A stretch of 43,913 nt of DNA from assembly GCA_900766265.1 (NCBI GenBank), contig CAAFUS010000014.1, forward strand, positions 1-43,913. The letters are read 5' to 3'. Position 1 is the first letter of the stretch; each line of letters begins with the position of its first letter. Positions 34,189 to 42,900 of the stretch are shown one piece after another. The DNA comes from Pseudomonadaceae bacterium. Lineage in GTDB: Bacteria; Pseudomonadota; Gammaproteobacteria; Pseudomonadales; Pseudomonadaceae. The position numbers were made by a program, and so were the translations under genes. The notes below the pieces were generated by a model that was not told where the DNA came from, did not search any database, and worked only from the letters and a program-made list of their open reading frames with translations.

Positions 34189-34207
34189 TGCGACACCCTG
34201 TGTCGCA
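34189..34207. promoter_or_regulatory. Palindrome site C in front of recC
   Basis: TGCGACACCCTGTGTCGCA has perfect 7-bp arms and a 5-bp spacer. It is identical to site D except for one spacer base. It lies between the end of the ART-like gene and recC, 42 bp before the recC ATG. Confidence 0.75.
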
Positions 34208-34280
34208 CGGGATCGATCACGGAAGAAGCAAAGTGACGTCGTTGAGCTGAGGCAGCGATTGGAGAAACGCTCCGGCAACC

Positions 34281-34874
34281 TCAAATGACTTCAAGCCGGT
34301 AGGTATTGGCATCATCGACCAATTCAAAGAACAGCTCACCATCCGAAGACCGAGGGCTGTCAGATGCGGAGGACCAGAACGAAGAGTGCTGCCTCGCATA
34401 GGTGCAAAGCGCGGCCACCAACGGATGGGCCTTCCACAGCTCGGTCAGCTCACGTCGATGCAGGCCCGGCATAAAGAGCGGTGCAAGCTTCTGCTTTTGA
34501 TCCAACGAAAGCTCAGCCAACTCCTGCCCATGCTGACTGATCCACTTGCCAATCAAACGAATGTCGCTGTGGTAGCGCGCATCGGTCACTTGAAGCTGAG
34601 CAATACGGATTTTCTGCGGTTCTACAACAACCCGGCAGGCAACGTATTCATCGCCATCCGCCAGCGGAGCACTGGCATTCTGCAAAGCGAGCTCAGGAGT
34701 TGGGCTGGCGTAAATTGCATGCCGGCGGGACGGCATATTTTTCGGCCGAAGAGACTCCCAGAGGTTGTCGACCACGTAGGGAACATTGCTGGGTATTCGC
34801 ATCGTTGAGTGACGACGAAGATCTTTTTCCGCCCTCCCCACTTGGCTGGCAGGAATCGCCCGATAAAGCTCCAT
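34281..34874 (-). CDS. Unknown 197-aa protein, possibly ADP-ribosyltransferase/RES-like
   Basis: A 197-aa soluble protein with AAGGAG 6 nt before the ATG. The layout recalls the ART fold: an early Arg (MELYRAI), a central YASPTPELAL after SRRHA, and a late Glu in GELFFELVDD. This R-Y/S-E order is seen in RES and other ADP-ribosyl toxins, but I have no firm family match. It is the last gene of the leftward operon, 10 bp after the gene upstream, suggesting a toxin or effector partner of that protein. Its stop precedes recC by 130 bp. Confidence 0.5.
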   Translation of the reverse strand: MELYRAIPASQVGRAEKDLRRHSTMRIPSNVPYVVDNLWESLRPKNMPSRRHAIYASPTPELALQNASAPLADGDEYVACRVVVEPQKIRIAQLQVTDARYHSDIRLIGKWISQHGQELAELSLDQKQKLAPLFMPGLHRRELTELWKAHPLVAALCTYARQHSSFWSSASDSPRSSDGELFFELVDDANTYRLEVI

Positions 34875-34884
34875 GTAAATCTCC

Positions 34885-35793
34885 TTATGGGGAAACCCGG
34901 GGAAGCGGCAGAGGGGGGAGATCTGTATCTACGTTGTAACCGATCATGAAGAGGGCTTTCTCAAGCTCTGCAATGGAGCCAATGCTTGGGTTGTAGGCCA
35001 TCACTTGCTGCAGCAACTCTCCTGCAAGCAACACCTGTCCCGCCCATAGCTGGCACTGAGCGGCATTGAGCTTGCGAAACTTGAACGCCCCCAGCGATGG
35101 ATCTCTATTCGTCGTATCGCCTTGTCCGGCCCCCCACCGAAAGGATAAATCAGCAGGGACGCTAGGGACGCCAGCACGCATAAGTGAATGACGGGCGAGC
35201 AATCCAAGTGCAGCACCAACGCGACCGTCGTAGATAATGATGTGGTCAGGGTCGGCAGCCGCGTAGACCTTTGTCATAGCGGAATTCATCAGGAGTTTCT
35301 TGCCATCGAATGCAGCAAGGCCTTGTGCAGATCCAGGTTGAAGCAGTTGGACTGCCTGCATGATCGATTGGCATAGCGTTTTTTGTTGGTACTGATCCTC
35401 GACCCAAGCCAGAGATTTACGTCCCCGGACGCCCCCCCAGCGGAATATAGCCAGGCATGCATCGCGGGCAGTTGCTTGATCATGCACAGCTAGTGCTTGC
35501 CGTAAACGGGCGGCAATGCATTGGAATGAATTAGGCTTAGGGCTATCAGGCCAGGAGTAATGGAGAAAGGCCTCCTGAAGCGAATGACACCACCAATGAT
35601 GAACCGCTGAGGCAATACGCCCTTTCCAAGGCTTCCAGCTCTGATGTTTGCTAATGCGAAAGCTATGCAGCAGCCCTGCCTCCGAAGCATCTCCCACTGG
35701 GAACAAACCACGCATCTCCCCCAGTGCCTCTGGCCTGCCCCATAAATCAGCCAGGTACCGTGCAAAGGCCTTTTGATTTCCAGTCAGACTCAT
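34885..35793 (-). CDS. Unknown 302-aa protein, remotely DNA-glycosylase (OGG)-like
   Basis: From the ATG at 35793 (GAGGAAG upstream) it is 302 aa; a longer frame would overlap the Sel1 gene. It is a soluble protein with several conserved-looking Trp/Gly segments (AVHHWWCHSLQEAFLHYSW, FRWGGVRGRKSLAWVEDQY, MNSAMTKVYAAADPDHIIIYDGRVGAALG, LSFRWGAGQG). The segment K-VYAAADPDHIIIYDGRV resembles the K..L..PD...IYDSRV pattern of OGG-type/HhH glycosylase-like proteins. That is a weak remote similarity, and I do not assign a function. It is the middle gene of the leftward operon. Confidence 0.5.
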   Translation of the reverse strand: MSLTGNQKAFARYLADLWGRPEALGEMRGLFPVGDASEAGLLHSFRISKHQSWKPWKGRIASAVHHWWCHSLQEAFLHYSWPDSPKPNSFQCIAARLRQALAVHDQATARDACLAIFRWGGVRGRKSLAWVEDQYQQKTLCQSIMQAVQLLQPGSAQGLAAFDGKKLLMNSAMTKVYAAADPDHIIIYDGRVGAALGLLARHSLMRAGVPSVPADLSFRWGAGQGDTTNRDPSLGAFKFRKLNAAQCQLWAGQVLLAGELLQQVMAYNPSIGSIAELEKALFMIGYNVDTDLPPLPLPRVSP

Positions 35794-35858
35794 TCCCTTC
35801 CTCTTAGTCCTAACCCCAGCACCTATTGATATCCCTGCAGGGGCATAAAGCCAGCATG

Positions 35859-36731
35859 CTATGAGCTTTTGCATACCTGTTGAATAGCAACATCCGATGC
35901 ACGCAACTCTCTGGCCCACAAGCTTCCCTGGCTGATCGCCAGATCCCGCCAGAAACGAAACAGCAGCCCATCTGGATCCGGTGGAGACTCGAAGGTAGAA
36001 AAGTAAAATTCAGCAAGTCGCTCAGTCGCCAGCACCAGCCCCCTCATGGCCGCCGACTGCAGCCAATACAAGCCAAGTGCTGGATCATACTCAGGTGATG
36101 TCTCATCCAGAGCCAACCTGCCGAGTGAGAAGCACGCCATCAAGTCCTGCTCGGCCGCTCCACGCTTGTACCAACTGATGGCTTTGCCATGATCGACGAT
36201 GACACCCTCGTCCCCACGCTCATACAAGCCCCCTAATGCTTGCGCAGCACAGGGAATCCCTGCTTCGAAAGCCTGCTCGTAATAGTCGACGGCTAAGTCC
36301 TGATTGACCGTCAACCCCTTGCCGTAAAAGGCCAGCTCGGCGAGGTTGAATAACGCCTCTGCGGAGCCCATTACCGCAGCAATCCTCAGCAGCCTCTTGG
36401 CGAGAGCTGGATTTGGCTTAAGCCGCAAACCGTTGAGCCACCACCACCCAAGATCATTGAGTGCATTCTCGTCACCAATCAGGGCCTGCTCACGCAGCTC
36501 CACATAGCGATTTCGAATTCTGATCGGATCAACCAATCCAAGAAGCGGATTGGCTGCCTTGATCTCGTGATAGGTAACACCAGCCTGCCCGCTTAGCTCC
36601 ATCGCTCTCAGCGATGGCATTCCAATGCCAGCGTAAAGGCGTTGCAACTCGTCAGGCCCAGCTAGCTCGACGTCTTCAGCCCGCGGAAGAAGGTTATCCA
36701 TGAGATTGAAGACTTCCGCAGATTTGCTCAT
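35859..36731 (-). CDS. Sel1-repeat protein, first gene of the leftward operon
   Basis: A 290-aa soluble protein. The N-terminal 100 residues are unique, shared only with the truncated copy at 22327. Sel1-like repeats follow from about residue 110 to 260 (NDLGWWWLNG, AEALFNLAELAFYGKGL, CAAQALGGLYERGD, AISWYKRGAAEQ, GLYWLQSAAMRG). Such repeats bind proteins. GAGG lies before the ATG. It is divergent from the WYL gene with palindrome D between them, so it is a likely direct target. In the damaged module only its first third survives. Confidence 0.75.
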   Translation of the reverse strand: MSKSAEVFNLMDNLLPRAEDVELAGPDELQRLYAGIGMPSLRAMELSGQAGVTYHEIKAANPLLGLVDPIRIRNRYVELREQALIGDENALNDLGWWWLNGLRLKPNPALAKRLLRIAAVMGSAEALFNLAELAFYGKGLTVNQDLAVDYYEQAFEAGIPCAAQALGGLYERGDEGVIVDHGKAISWYKRGAAEQDLMACFSLGRLALDETSPEYDPALGLYWLQSAAMRGLVLATERLAEFYFSTFESPPDPDGLLFRFWRDLAISQGSLWARELRASDVAIQQVCKSS

Positions 36732-36776
36732 GCTGCTGCCTCATCGATGATTGTGCCTGACCATTTTCAACAGCCA

Positions 36777-36795
36777 TGCGACAGCCTGTGTCGCA
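36777..36795. promoter_or_regulatory. Palindrome site D between Sel1 and WYL genes
   Basis: TGCGACAGCCTGTGTCGCA has perfect 7-bp arms and a 5-bp spacer. It overlaps an upstream in-frame ATG (36776), which argues that the WYL gene starts at the GTG at 36815 instead. Confidence 0.75.
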
Positions 36796-36814
36796 CACAA
36801 GCAGGGACGGAAGT

Positions 36815-37807
36815 GTGGAACAGCTACTCCGCCATGAGCTCATCCTTGGCCTTCTCCCGAGCAAGGACAGCGCTCTCGATAGCAACGCCATTCACCAACG
36901 AGTAGCCAATCAGGGCATCCAGGTTGATAAACGCACCATTCAACGTGACCTCAGCGAACTCGAACAGAAATTCCCCCATGTGCACAGTAGGCCCAAGGGC
37001 AAAGCAAAACTGTGGTGGGCAGAAAAATCGCTATCGCGACTGAGCATGCTGCCAACAGATGCAATGAACCTCGTCATGATCATGGAGCACGCTGCTAGAT
37101 TCGGAATGGCGGCGCAGGTAGCAAATCTGGCGCCCCTTCGGGATTACGCAACATCACTGTTGAAAGGAAACCGTCCTAGCCAAGACTGCTCAGGCAAGGT
37201 CATCAGCAACACCCGCTTCGTTGTCCTGGAACCAGGCCAGGTGAAGCCAGAGGTACTGGAGGTTGTCCAACAAGCACTTCTGGATGATGCATCTATCGAA
37301 GCGTTCTACCTCAAGCGCGGCGCCAGTGAGCCACGAACCCTACATATCAAGCCACTGGGACTTTCCTACCAAGACTCCAATATCTACCTCGTATGTGTTT
37401 TCAAAGGCTTGCCCGAAGGCAAACTGGCATCCCTTCCCCTGCATCGTTTTCAGTCTGCCAAGGCTACATGGGAAGACCTAAGAACTCCTGACGCTTTTGA
37501 GATGAACTCGTTCGAGGTCAAGCGCAGCCTGATATCCCAGAAATCTGAGTACCCAACTCAACTGAAGCTGCGCATTTCTCAGACGCTCTATGAACGCCTA
37601 GACGAGAACGCGCTCACTGCCGATCAACAGCTACAGCCCACCGCTGATGGCTGGTGGCTGATGATGGGCAGCCTGCCTCTTAGCCAGGGGCTGGAACTAT
37701 GGCTATTGAGCCAGGGCGAACACTTGGAGGTTCTTGAGCCGGTTGAGCTAAGACAACAAATGGCCTTATCGGCGCATCGGATGGCGGCACTGTACAAACA
37801 AGGTTGA
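36815..37807 (+). CDS. WYL-domain transcription regulator, intact copy
   Basis: A 330-aa DNA-binding protein from GTG (36815), as in copy 1; an ATG 13 codons upstream lies inside palindrome D and is unlikely. It has an N-terminal winged HTH (NAIHQRVANQGIQVDKRTIQRDLSELEQKFP), a central WYL domain (IEAFYLKRG..LHIKPLGLSYQDSNIYLVCVFKG..LPLHRFQSAK) and a C-terminal WCX domain (TLYERLDENAL..GWWLMMGSL..LELWLLSQGEHLEVLEP). WYL regulators such as BrxR/CapW are known to control phage-defence operons, often as ligand-released repressors binding palindromes. Here palindromes lie on both sides of the gene. Confidence 0.87.
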   Translation: MEQLLRHELILGLLPSKDSALDSNAIHQRVANQGIQVDKRTIQRDLSELEQKFPHVHSRPKGKAKLWWAEKSLSRLSMLPTDAMNLVMIMEHAARFGMAAQVANLAPLRDYATSLLKGNRPSQDCSGKVISNTRFVVLEPGQVKPEVLEVVQQALLDDASIEAFYLKRGASEPRTLHIKPLGLSYQDSNIYLVCVFKGLPEGKLASLPLHRFQSAKATWEDLRTPDAFEMNSFEVKRSLISQKSEYPTQLKLRISQTLYERLDENALTADQQLQPTADGWWLMMGSLPLSQGLELWLLSQGEHLEVLEPVELRQQMALSAHRMAALYKQG

Positions 37808-37808
37808 A

Positions 37809-37827
37809 TGCGACACAGGCTGTCGCA
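37809..37827. promoter_or_regulatory. Palindrome site E before the 54-aa gene and defence operon
   Basis: TGCGACACAGGCTGTCGCA is identical to site B and is the reverse complement of site D. It starts 1 bp after the WYL stop codon and lies 48 bp before the 54-aa gene. Confidence 0.75.
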
Positions 37828-37874
37828 TACCCAACCCATTCTGTCTCCTGTCATCTGACCATGGAGACTCAGCT

Positions 37875-38039
37875 ATGAAGACTTACTCTGCCTTCCTGCA
37901 ACGCGTGACACCTAATGCGGGCCCACGCGCTAACTTTACAATCACGGTACAGGCCGTCAGCTCCGAGATGGCTCGCGTCACGGCTGAAGCCCAATACCCC
38001 GGTTACAAGTGCGCAAACGGCCCCGTGCAGGTGCGCTAA
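37875..38039 (+). CDS. 54-aa conserved small protein, copy 2
   Basis: A 54-aa protein, MKTYSAFLQRVTPNAG, with GGAG 8 nt upstream. Predicted beta strands include NFTITVQAVSS and ARVTAEAQYPGYKC. There is no signal peptide and one Cys. It is followed after 2 bp by the 277-aa gene, so it opens the rightward operon. Three copies or remnants in this window, each after a WYL gene or at its end, show that it is a stable part of the module. The function is unknown; a small partner of the cargo or regulator is possible. Confidence 0.72.
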   Translation: MKTYSAFLQRVTPNAGPRANFTITVQAVSSEMARVTAEAQYPGYKCANGPVQVR

Positions 38040-38041
38040 AG

Positions 38042-38875
38042 ATGAACAACGCGCATCGCAAGCGCATGCAGCCTAGCGACTATCTGTACCACCTTTTAAA
38101 CCAAGGTGACGATACCGAAAGCGCTAAGACAGAAACGCACCAGAAAGCTCTCAATCTACGGGAACAATACTCGGTAAGTTTCGATATCGCCTTGATCGCA
38201 GAAACACAAGCCGAAGCTCAGCGACTAGCAGACCAAATACTTGAACTGCCCAGAGCTTATTTCCCCGAAAGCATCAACTGCCTCGACAGGCATCGTTTTT
38301 CCGCTCACGGACTAGACGAACCTTGGCCTGAACAGCATTTTGATGAGCTTCATTTTTTCTGCTCATCTCCAGACCAGCTACCTCCCGCGAGTCACCTAGA
38401 TCGACTAGCAGCCATCATCCACATCCATCATTTAGCCCCATGCATGGCACAAGCATATCCGGGTTATCGCAGCTATCTATGGTGCACTGAGCAAGCTCTG
38501 TGTGACTTCTGGGCAAGCCTGTACTTAGCAAGAGAGATGCAAAGCATCCCAGGGTTGAACTGGAATAGTTACCCCACATGGCAGTTGCCTGAACACTGCA
38601 TTGGTCAAGCAGCAACTAGCTGGGGCTCAACACCAAATGCAGCTATAGATTCATTACTAGCGCAGGCTGGGCATACAAGACTCACTACTGCGGCCGATGC
38701 AATCCTCGTAATAGAAGGCAATTGCGATATGTCGATAAGCGACTATTTCGACCTATTGATCCTGCTAGAGGCCAAAATCAAATGCGATATCGCACCCACT
38801 GGCTGGGTAGCCCCTGAATACTCAGGTTATGGCCTAAAGCTGCTCACATTCGGCCCACTTAAAGACCAAAGTTGA
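38042..38875 (+). CDS. Unknown 277-aa protein of the pPIWI-RE operon
   Basis: A 277-aa soluble protein starting 2 bp after the 54-aa gene; the longer frame runs into that gene. I recognise no family. The central part is rich in His, Tyr and Trp (IIHIHHLAPCMAQAYPGYRSYLWCTEQALCDFW). The C-terminal segment (TAADAILVIEGNCDMSISDYFDLLILLEAK) has the A-x-AILVI-x-G..DxSxxDY rhythm of the FtsZ/tubulin-like C-terminal sandwich, a weak resemblance without the GTPase half. It is absent from the damaged first module. Its tight spacing indicates co-expression with the nuclease and helicase. Confidence 0.6.
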   Translation: MNNAHRKRMQPSDYLYHLLNQGDDTESAKTETHQKALNLREQYSVSFDIALIAETQAEAQRLADQILELPRAYFPESINCLDRHRFSAHGLDEPWPEQHFDELHFFCSSPDQLPPASHLDRLAAIIHIHHLAPCMAQAYPGYRSYLWCTEQALCDFWASLYLAREMQSIPGLNWNSYPTWQLPEHCIGQAATSWGSTPNAAIDSLLAQAGHTRLTTAADAILVIEGNCDMSISDYFDLLILLEAKIKCDIAPTGWVAPEYSGYGLKLLTFGPLKDQS

Positions 38876-38893
38876 CGCAGTGGAGAACAGTGC

Positions 38894-39931
38894 ATGGATA
38901 AACAGCAACCTGAGCATCTGCTGCAACTCCTCGCTCAAGGCGCATCACTCTGCAGTAAGAACAGGGCACTGGCGTTTCCCTTGCTGCAGCGGGCTTGCGC
39001 CCTGCTCTGGCGTCTTGAGCCTGTTGGCTACCCAATGTCAGCCATAGAATTGGAGCGCAAGCTGAGCGTTCCCCTTGAGGACTGGCTGCCTTCGGCTATC
39101 AGGGCCGACTACTCAGGCCCCTTACTGTATTCCAACATCGCCACGCAAACCTGCAATGAGATGCTGCTTGAGCTCGACGTAAGGGGGCTGTGGGAGCAAG
39201 TCCAGGCCAGCGTAAACCGGGTCAAGCAAGCGTGCCGCCTTCGGGCTGACGGTGAGACACACTATCGAAACTTCCGGTTGTTTCTGATTGAGCATGGCGT
39301 GATCGTTCCCTTCCAGGCCCAAGAATCCTTCGTTCCACTCAATCTTTCTCTAAGCGAGTTCTACGAGCCCATCCCCCCTCACCTGCACCATAACGGGCTT
39401 CTGTATCTATGCCCCGAATGCAAATGGCCGATGAATGCTCAGCGGCACCAGGTCAGTTGCGACTCCGCTTGGTGCCAGGACAAAAAGAGTCTTTTTGTTC
39501 GTGATGGTTCGAGACTGATCAACCGTGTAGACAACAGCATCCTTCTGGGACACCCCGTCGAAGACCGGCTGATGCTCAAACCGCCATTATGGAAATTCAC
39601 GCTCCAACCTGGACTGCTTGAGGTTGCGCTCGCAAGCGCGCTCGTGGCGAAAGGTTTGGAGGTGCAGCTGTGGCCTGATGTGGATCGAACGGATCTGCGT
39701 ATCCGTCTTGGCCACGCTTACCAGGATATTGATGCCAAGGTCTGGATATCGTCCTACGAGCTGGCCAAACACATCGAATCAATCCCTTCGAGCAAGCCTC
39801 GCTGGATCGTAATCCCGGATTACCAGATGCAGAACATTCCCCTGCTCCGCCAACGCTGCCCAGCAGGGGTTGCGGTCTTCACGCAGAGCCAGTGCGTAAG
39901 GGAGGCACAAAAACATGCAGCCCCTTTCTGA
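38894..39931 (+). CDS. Restriction-endonuclease-like protein of the pPIWI-RE three-gene island
   Basis: A 345-aa protein with GGAG 8 nt before the ATG. A helical N-terminal half is followed by a Cys cluster near residues 175-195 (LCPECKWPM..VSCDSAWC), possibly a zinc ribbon. The C-terminal third has REase-fold features: LLEVALASALVAKGLEVQLWPDVDRTD then DIDAKVWIS, giving a candidate E..D..DxK active site. In the predicted pPIWI-RE islands described by Burroughs and colleagues, an REase gene accompanies an XPD/DinG helicase and the PIWI protein. Order and overlap (17 bp with the helicase) fit this. It likely cuts invading nucleic acid. Confidence 0.65.
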   Translation: MDKQQPEHLLQLLAQGASLCSKNRALAFPLLQRACALLWRLEPVGYPMSAIELERKLSVPLEDWLPSAIRADYSGPLLYSNIATQTCNEMLLELDVRGLWEQVQASVNRVKQACRLRADGETHYRNFRLFLIEHGVIVPFQAQESFVPLNLSLSEFYEPIPPHLHHNGLLYLCPECKWPMNAQRHQVSCDSAWCQDKKSLFVRDGSRLINRVDNSILLGHPVEDRLMLKPPLWKFTLQPGLLEVALASALVAKGLEVQLWPDVDRTDLRIRLGHAYQDIDAKVWISSYELAKHIESIPSSKPRWIVIPDYQMQNIPLLRQRCPAGVAVFTQSQCVREAQKHAAPF

Positions 39932-42900
39932 CATTAGTACAACGCTTTTCCTCGCCCTGGCTGCGCGATATGTGGGCAGTGAACCCATGCTGGCCGATGC
40001 AGCAGCTCTCTGCGCGGGCCGAACACGCGGCTGGAGCACCTGGTGCGCGCTTCAGGACGCTGATCAGCTGCTGATAGCCGAGAGCTTGCGGCTCAGGCCC
40101 TCACTTGTAGCCCAACCCAAGCGTTTCCTGATGAGCGCCGAGGCGATTATCAAAGGTGAGCGCAGCCCCTTTGAGTTGATCGACGCGAGCAAGCTGAGTG
40201 ACGAGCTCCACGAACAGGATTGCTATCGCATATCACCGCACTTGAATGCCGACCAGCTCATCAGGGAATACTTCGAGGCACTCAAGTATGGGCGGGCGAC
40301 ACCGGTCTATGCCCAGCTCCCAGAGTCTGGGGACGTAGTCCTCAAGCATATCGCTGGAGATCAGGTCAGGGTTTTCGTTGTACCTGAAAGCGAGCGGAGC
40401 GTCCTCGAAGTCGCTGACTGCCACATCCATATCCCCTCATCGCCCGCTGTGCAGGAAATCAAGTGGGAGCTTGGCTCACTACGCGAACTCGCCCAGCAAC
40501 TCGATGCAACGCCCAATCTCCACAGCCAACACGAAGCCTCCCTGACCAACATTTGGGGATCAGAACCCAGACGCGCAGCAGACTCGGGCAATTTTTACCG
40601 CGTGAATGCCCCCACTGGAACCGGCAAAAGCGTTGCCATGGTGATGATGTCGATTGACGCGGCTCGCCGAGGTCACAGAGTCGTGATTGCGGTACCGACG
40701 CTAGTCGAACTGGAAAACACCGTACGTATTCTCAAGCAGTCGCTAGCTGTGGCAGCGGCTGATCTGAAGGTTGCACCATTGCACTCAGCGACGCGGGTCT
40801 ATGAGCGTGCACAGATCCAGTTCGCGCAGAGCAATACTGCGTCCGCGTACGACTATGCCTGCCTGCTGGATGCTTACGCGTCCGACCTCCTCGACGTCGA
40901 ACCCGGTAAAGAGCCTTGCTTCAACGTTCGGGTATCGACCCAGGAGGAAGGCCGACTTGAGCATTCAAAACGGCTTAACCACTGTCCTTTTCTCTTCAAA
41001 TGCGGTCGGACCAGAATGTTGTCAGAAGCTCTTGAAGCCGACATCGTGGTGATCAACCATCATGCCCTATTGTCGGGCACTACGCGCATTCCGCTGTCCG
41101 ACGCCGACCAGTTTCCTGGACCGCGCAGCCTGATCGAGTTGCTGCTCCGGACTGCCCCGGTGTTTCTCGTCGACGAAATCGACGGTCTGCTGAAGTCAGC
41201 CATCGACAGCAGTGTCATCGAGTTGAAGCTTGGCAACCAGGGTGACAATAGCCCTCTCTTGCGCCTGTTCAACACCGTTGTTGGCCGGTCAAACATACTT
41301 GGGATTGATCGAAGCAGTCTGTACCGGGTGAACTGGGCGCTCACCTATTGCACGCTCAGTGTGAGCCAGCTCATGAACCTTCAGCAGGAAAAATATTTCG
41401 AGTGGCCAAAGAAGGAAACAACCTGGTCAGATGCCGACGACACCTTCATAACCGAAAAGCTGGGAATCAATCGCGAGGAGCTGGAACAGCTGTTCAACAA
41501 CACGAACCGCATACCACCCCACCTGGAAAGGCTAAGTCACCACCTTGCCTGCTGGCGCTCAAACGATGGCGAACACAAGCTTGAAACCCTGGCGGTCAAC
41601 CTTGGTCATCTCATCAAGGCATTGTCCGACAGTGGTCTGCTTCCTGCACCGCTGAAAGAGCATGACCAGATCCGCCTAAAAGCATCGTTGATCTTGCGTG
41701 GCACGCTGCTGGTCATCGAAACACACCTGCGAAACCTCCAGGTTGAGCTTCCTGCCTTCGTCAACGCCGAGATCCCAAACGCTTATGAGGTTCGAAGGAG
41801 CATTGCAGGGCCAGAGCCGTTGAGTCCTACCCCCAACGGCCCCTTGCAGCGGGCCGTGTTTGGTTTCAAGCGGAAAGACAGTAGCGACAATGACTCGACC
41901 CTGAACGTCGTCGCCATGCGCGGTGATCCGCACAGCACTCTACTTTCACTTCCGGATGTCAGTGCTCTGGGCTATGCCGGTGTGAAACGGTTGTTCATAG
42001 GGTTCTCTGCCACTGCATATTTTCCCGGAGCCAGTGCTTACGACCTTCGAGCCAAAGACTTCATCGACGTTCCGGATGCAGCTGGCCAGATCACCTTCGA
42101 GAACGTCAACCAAACGACCGCCATCTCTGGTGCCACCTTTGCGGAGCGCAAGTTCCTGGTATCGAAATTTGCCAAAGAAATATGGCCCTGGGCGAAAGCC
42201 CGTCTCCAGAGCCTGGCAAACGACCCAAAGACCCAAGAGCGCGCTCGCCTGCTCTTGGTCACCAACAGCGATACGGATGCTGAAGTGCTGGCCATGACCC
42301 TCGCGAAAATGCAGGGCGGCCCTGGCCAATTGGTAGGCTGGGTGCGAGGACGACAGAGCGAGTACAAGCCATCCTCACTCGAAGCACAGCAAACACTTGT
42401 CTACGACGACCTGGCGGAATTCACCAGCGGCCGGCATAAGGACAAGACGTTGCTGGTCAGTGCGCTTGGCCCTATGGCGCGCGGCCATAACATCGTAAAC
42501 GCCGATGGTCTTTCGGCGATTGGCGCCGTAGTGATCTGCGTCCGTCCACTGCCCTCTTCGGACAGCCCAAACAACAACCTTGCCCATATCTGCTACGAGA
42601 CGGGGAAAGCGGTTGCCTTCTACAGCAGCCCTGGCTTGCTGATGATGCAGGAGCGAAAGCATTCCAATGCTCTCCTACAAAGTATTCGTACCGCACGCCC
42701 GGCGTTTAGCCAGCAACCGGATAACATCCGTCATTACACCATCATGAACATCCTGGTGAGCCTCACTCAACTCATCGGACGGGGGCGTCGAGGAGGTACT
42801 CCGGTAACTTGTTACTTCGCTGATGCCGCGTTTCTGAATGGCCTCAAGCCTTGGCACGAGATGCTCAACGAGAGCGTCCATCAACTCAAGAAGGATGGAG

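Noticed and set aside
36776..36814. ATG start for the intact WYL gene
   Set aside because: It lies inside palindrome D, the corresponding start is absent in copy 1, and the GTG at 36815 matches the start in copy 1.
37809..37827. Palindrome E as a WYL-gene terminator
   Set aside because: No T-run follows, and the same sequence occurs in promoter positions at 34189 and 36777.
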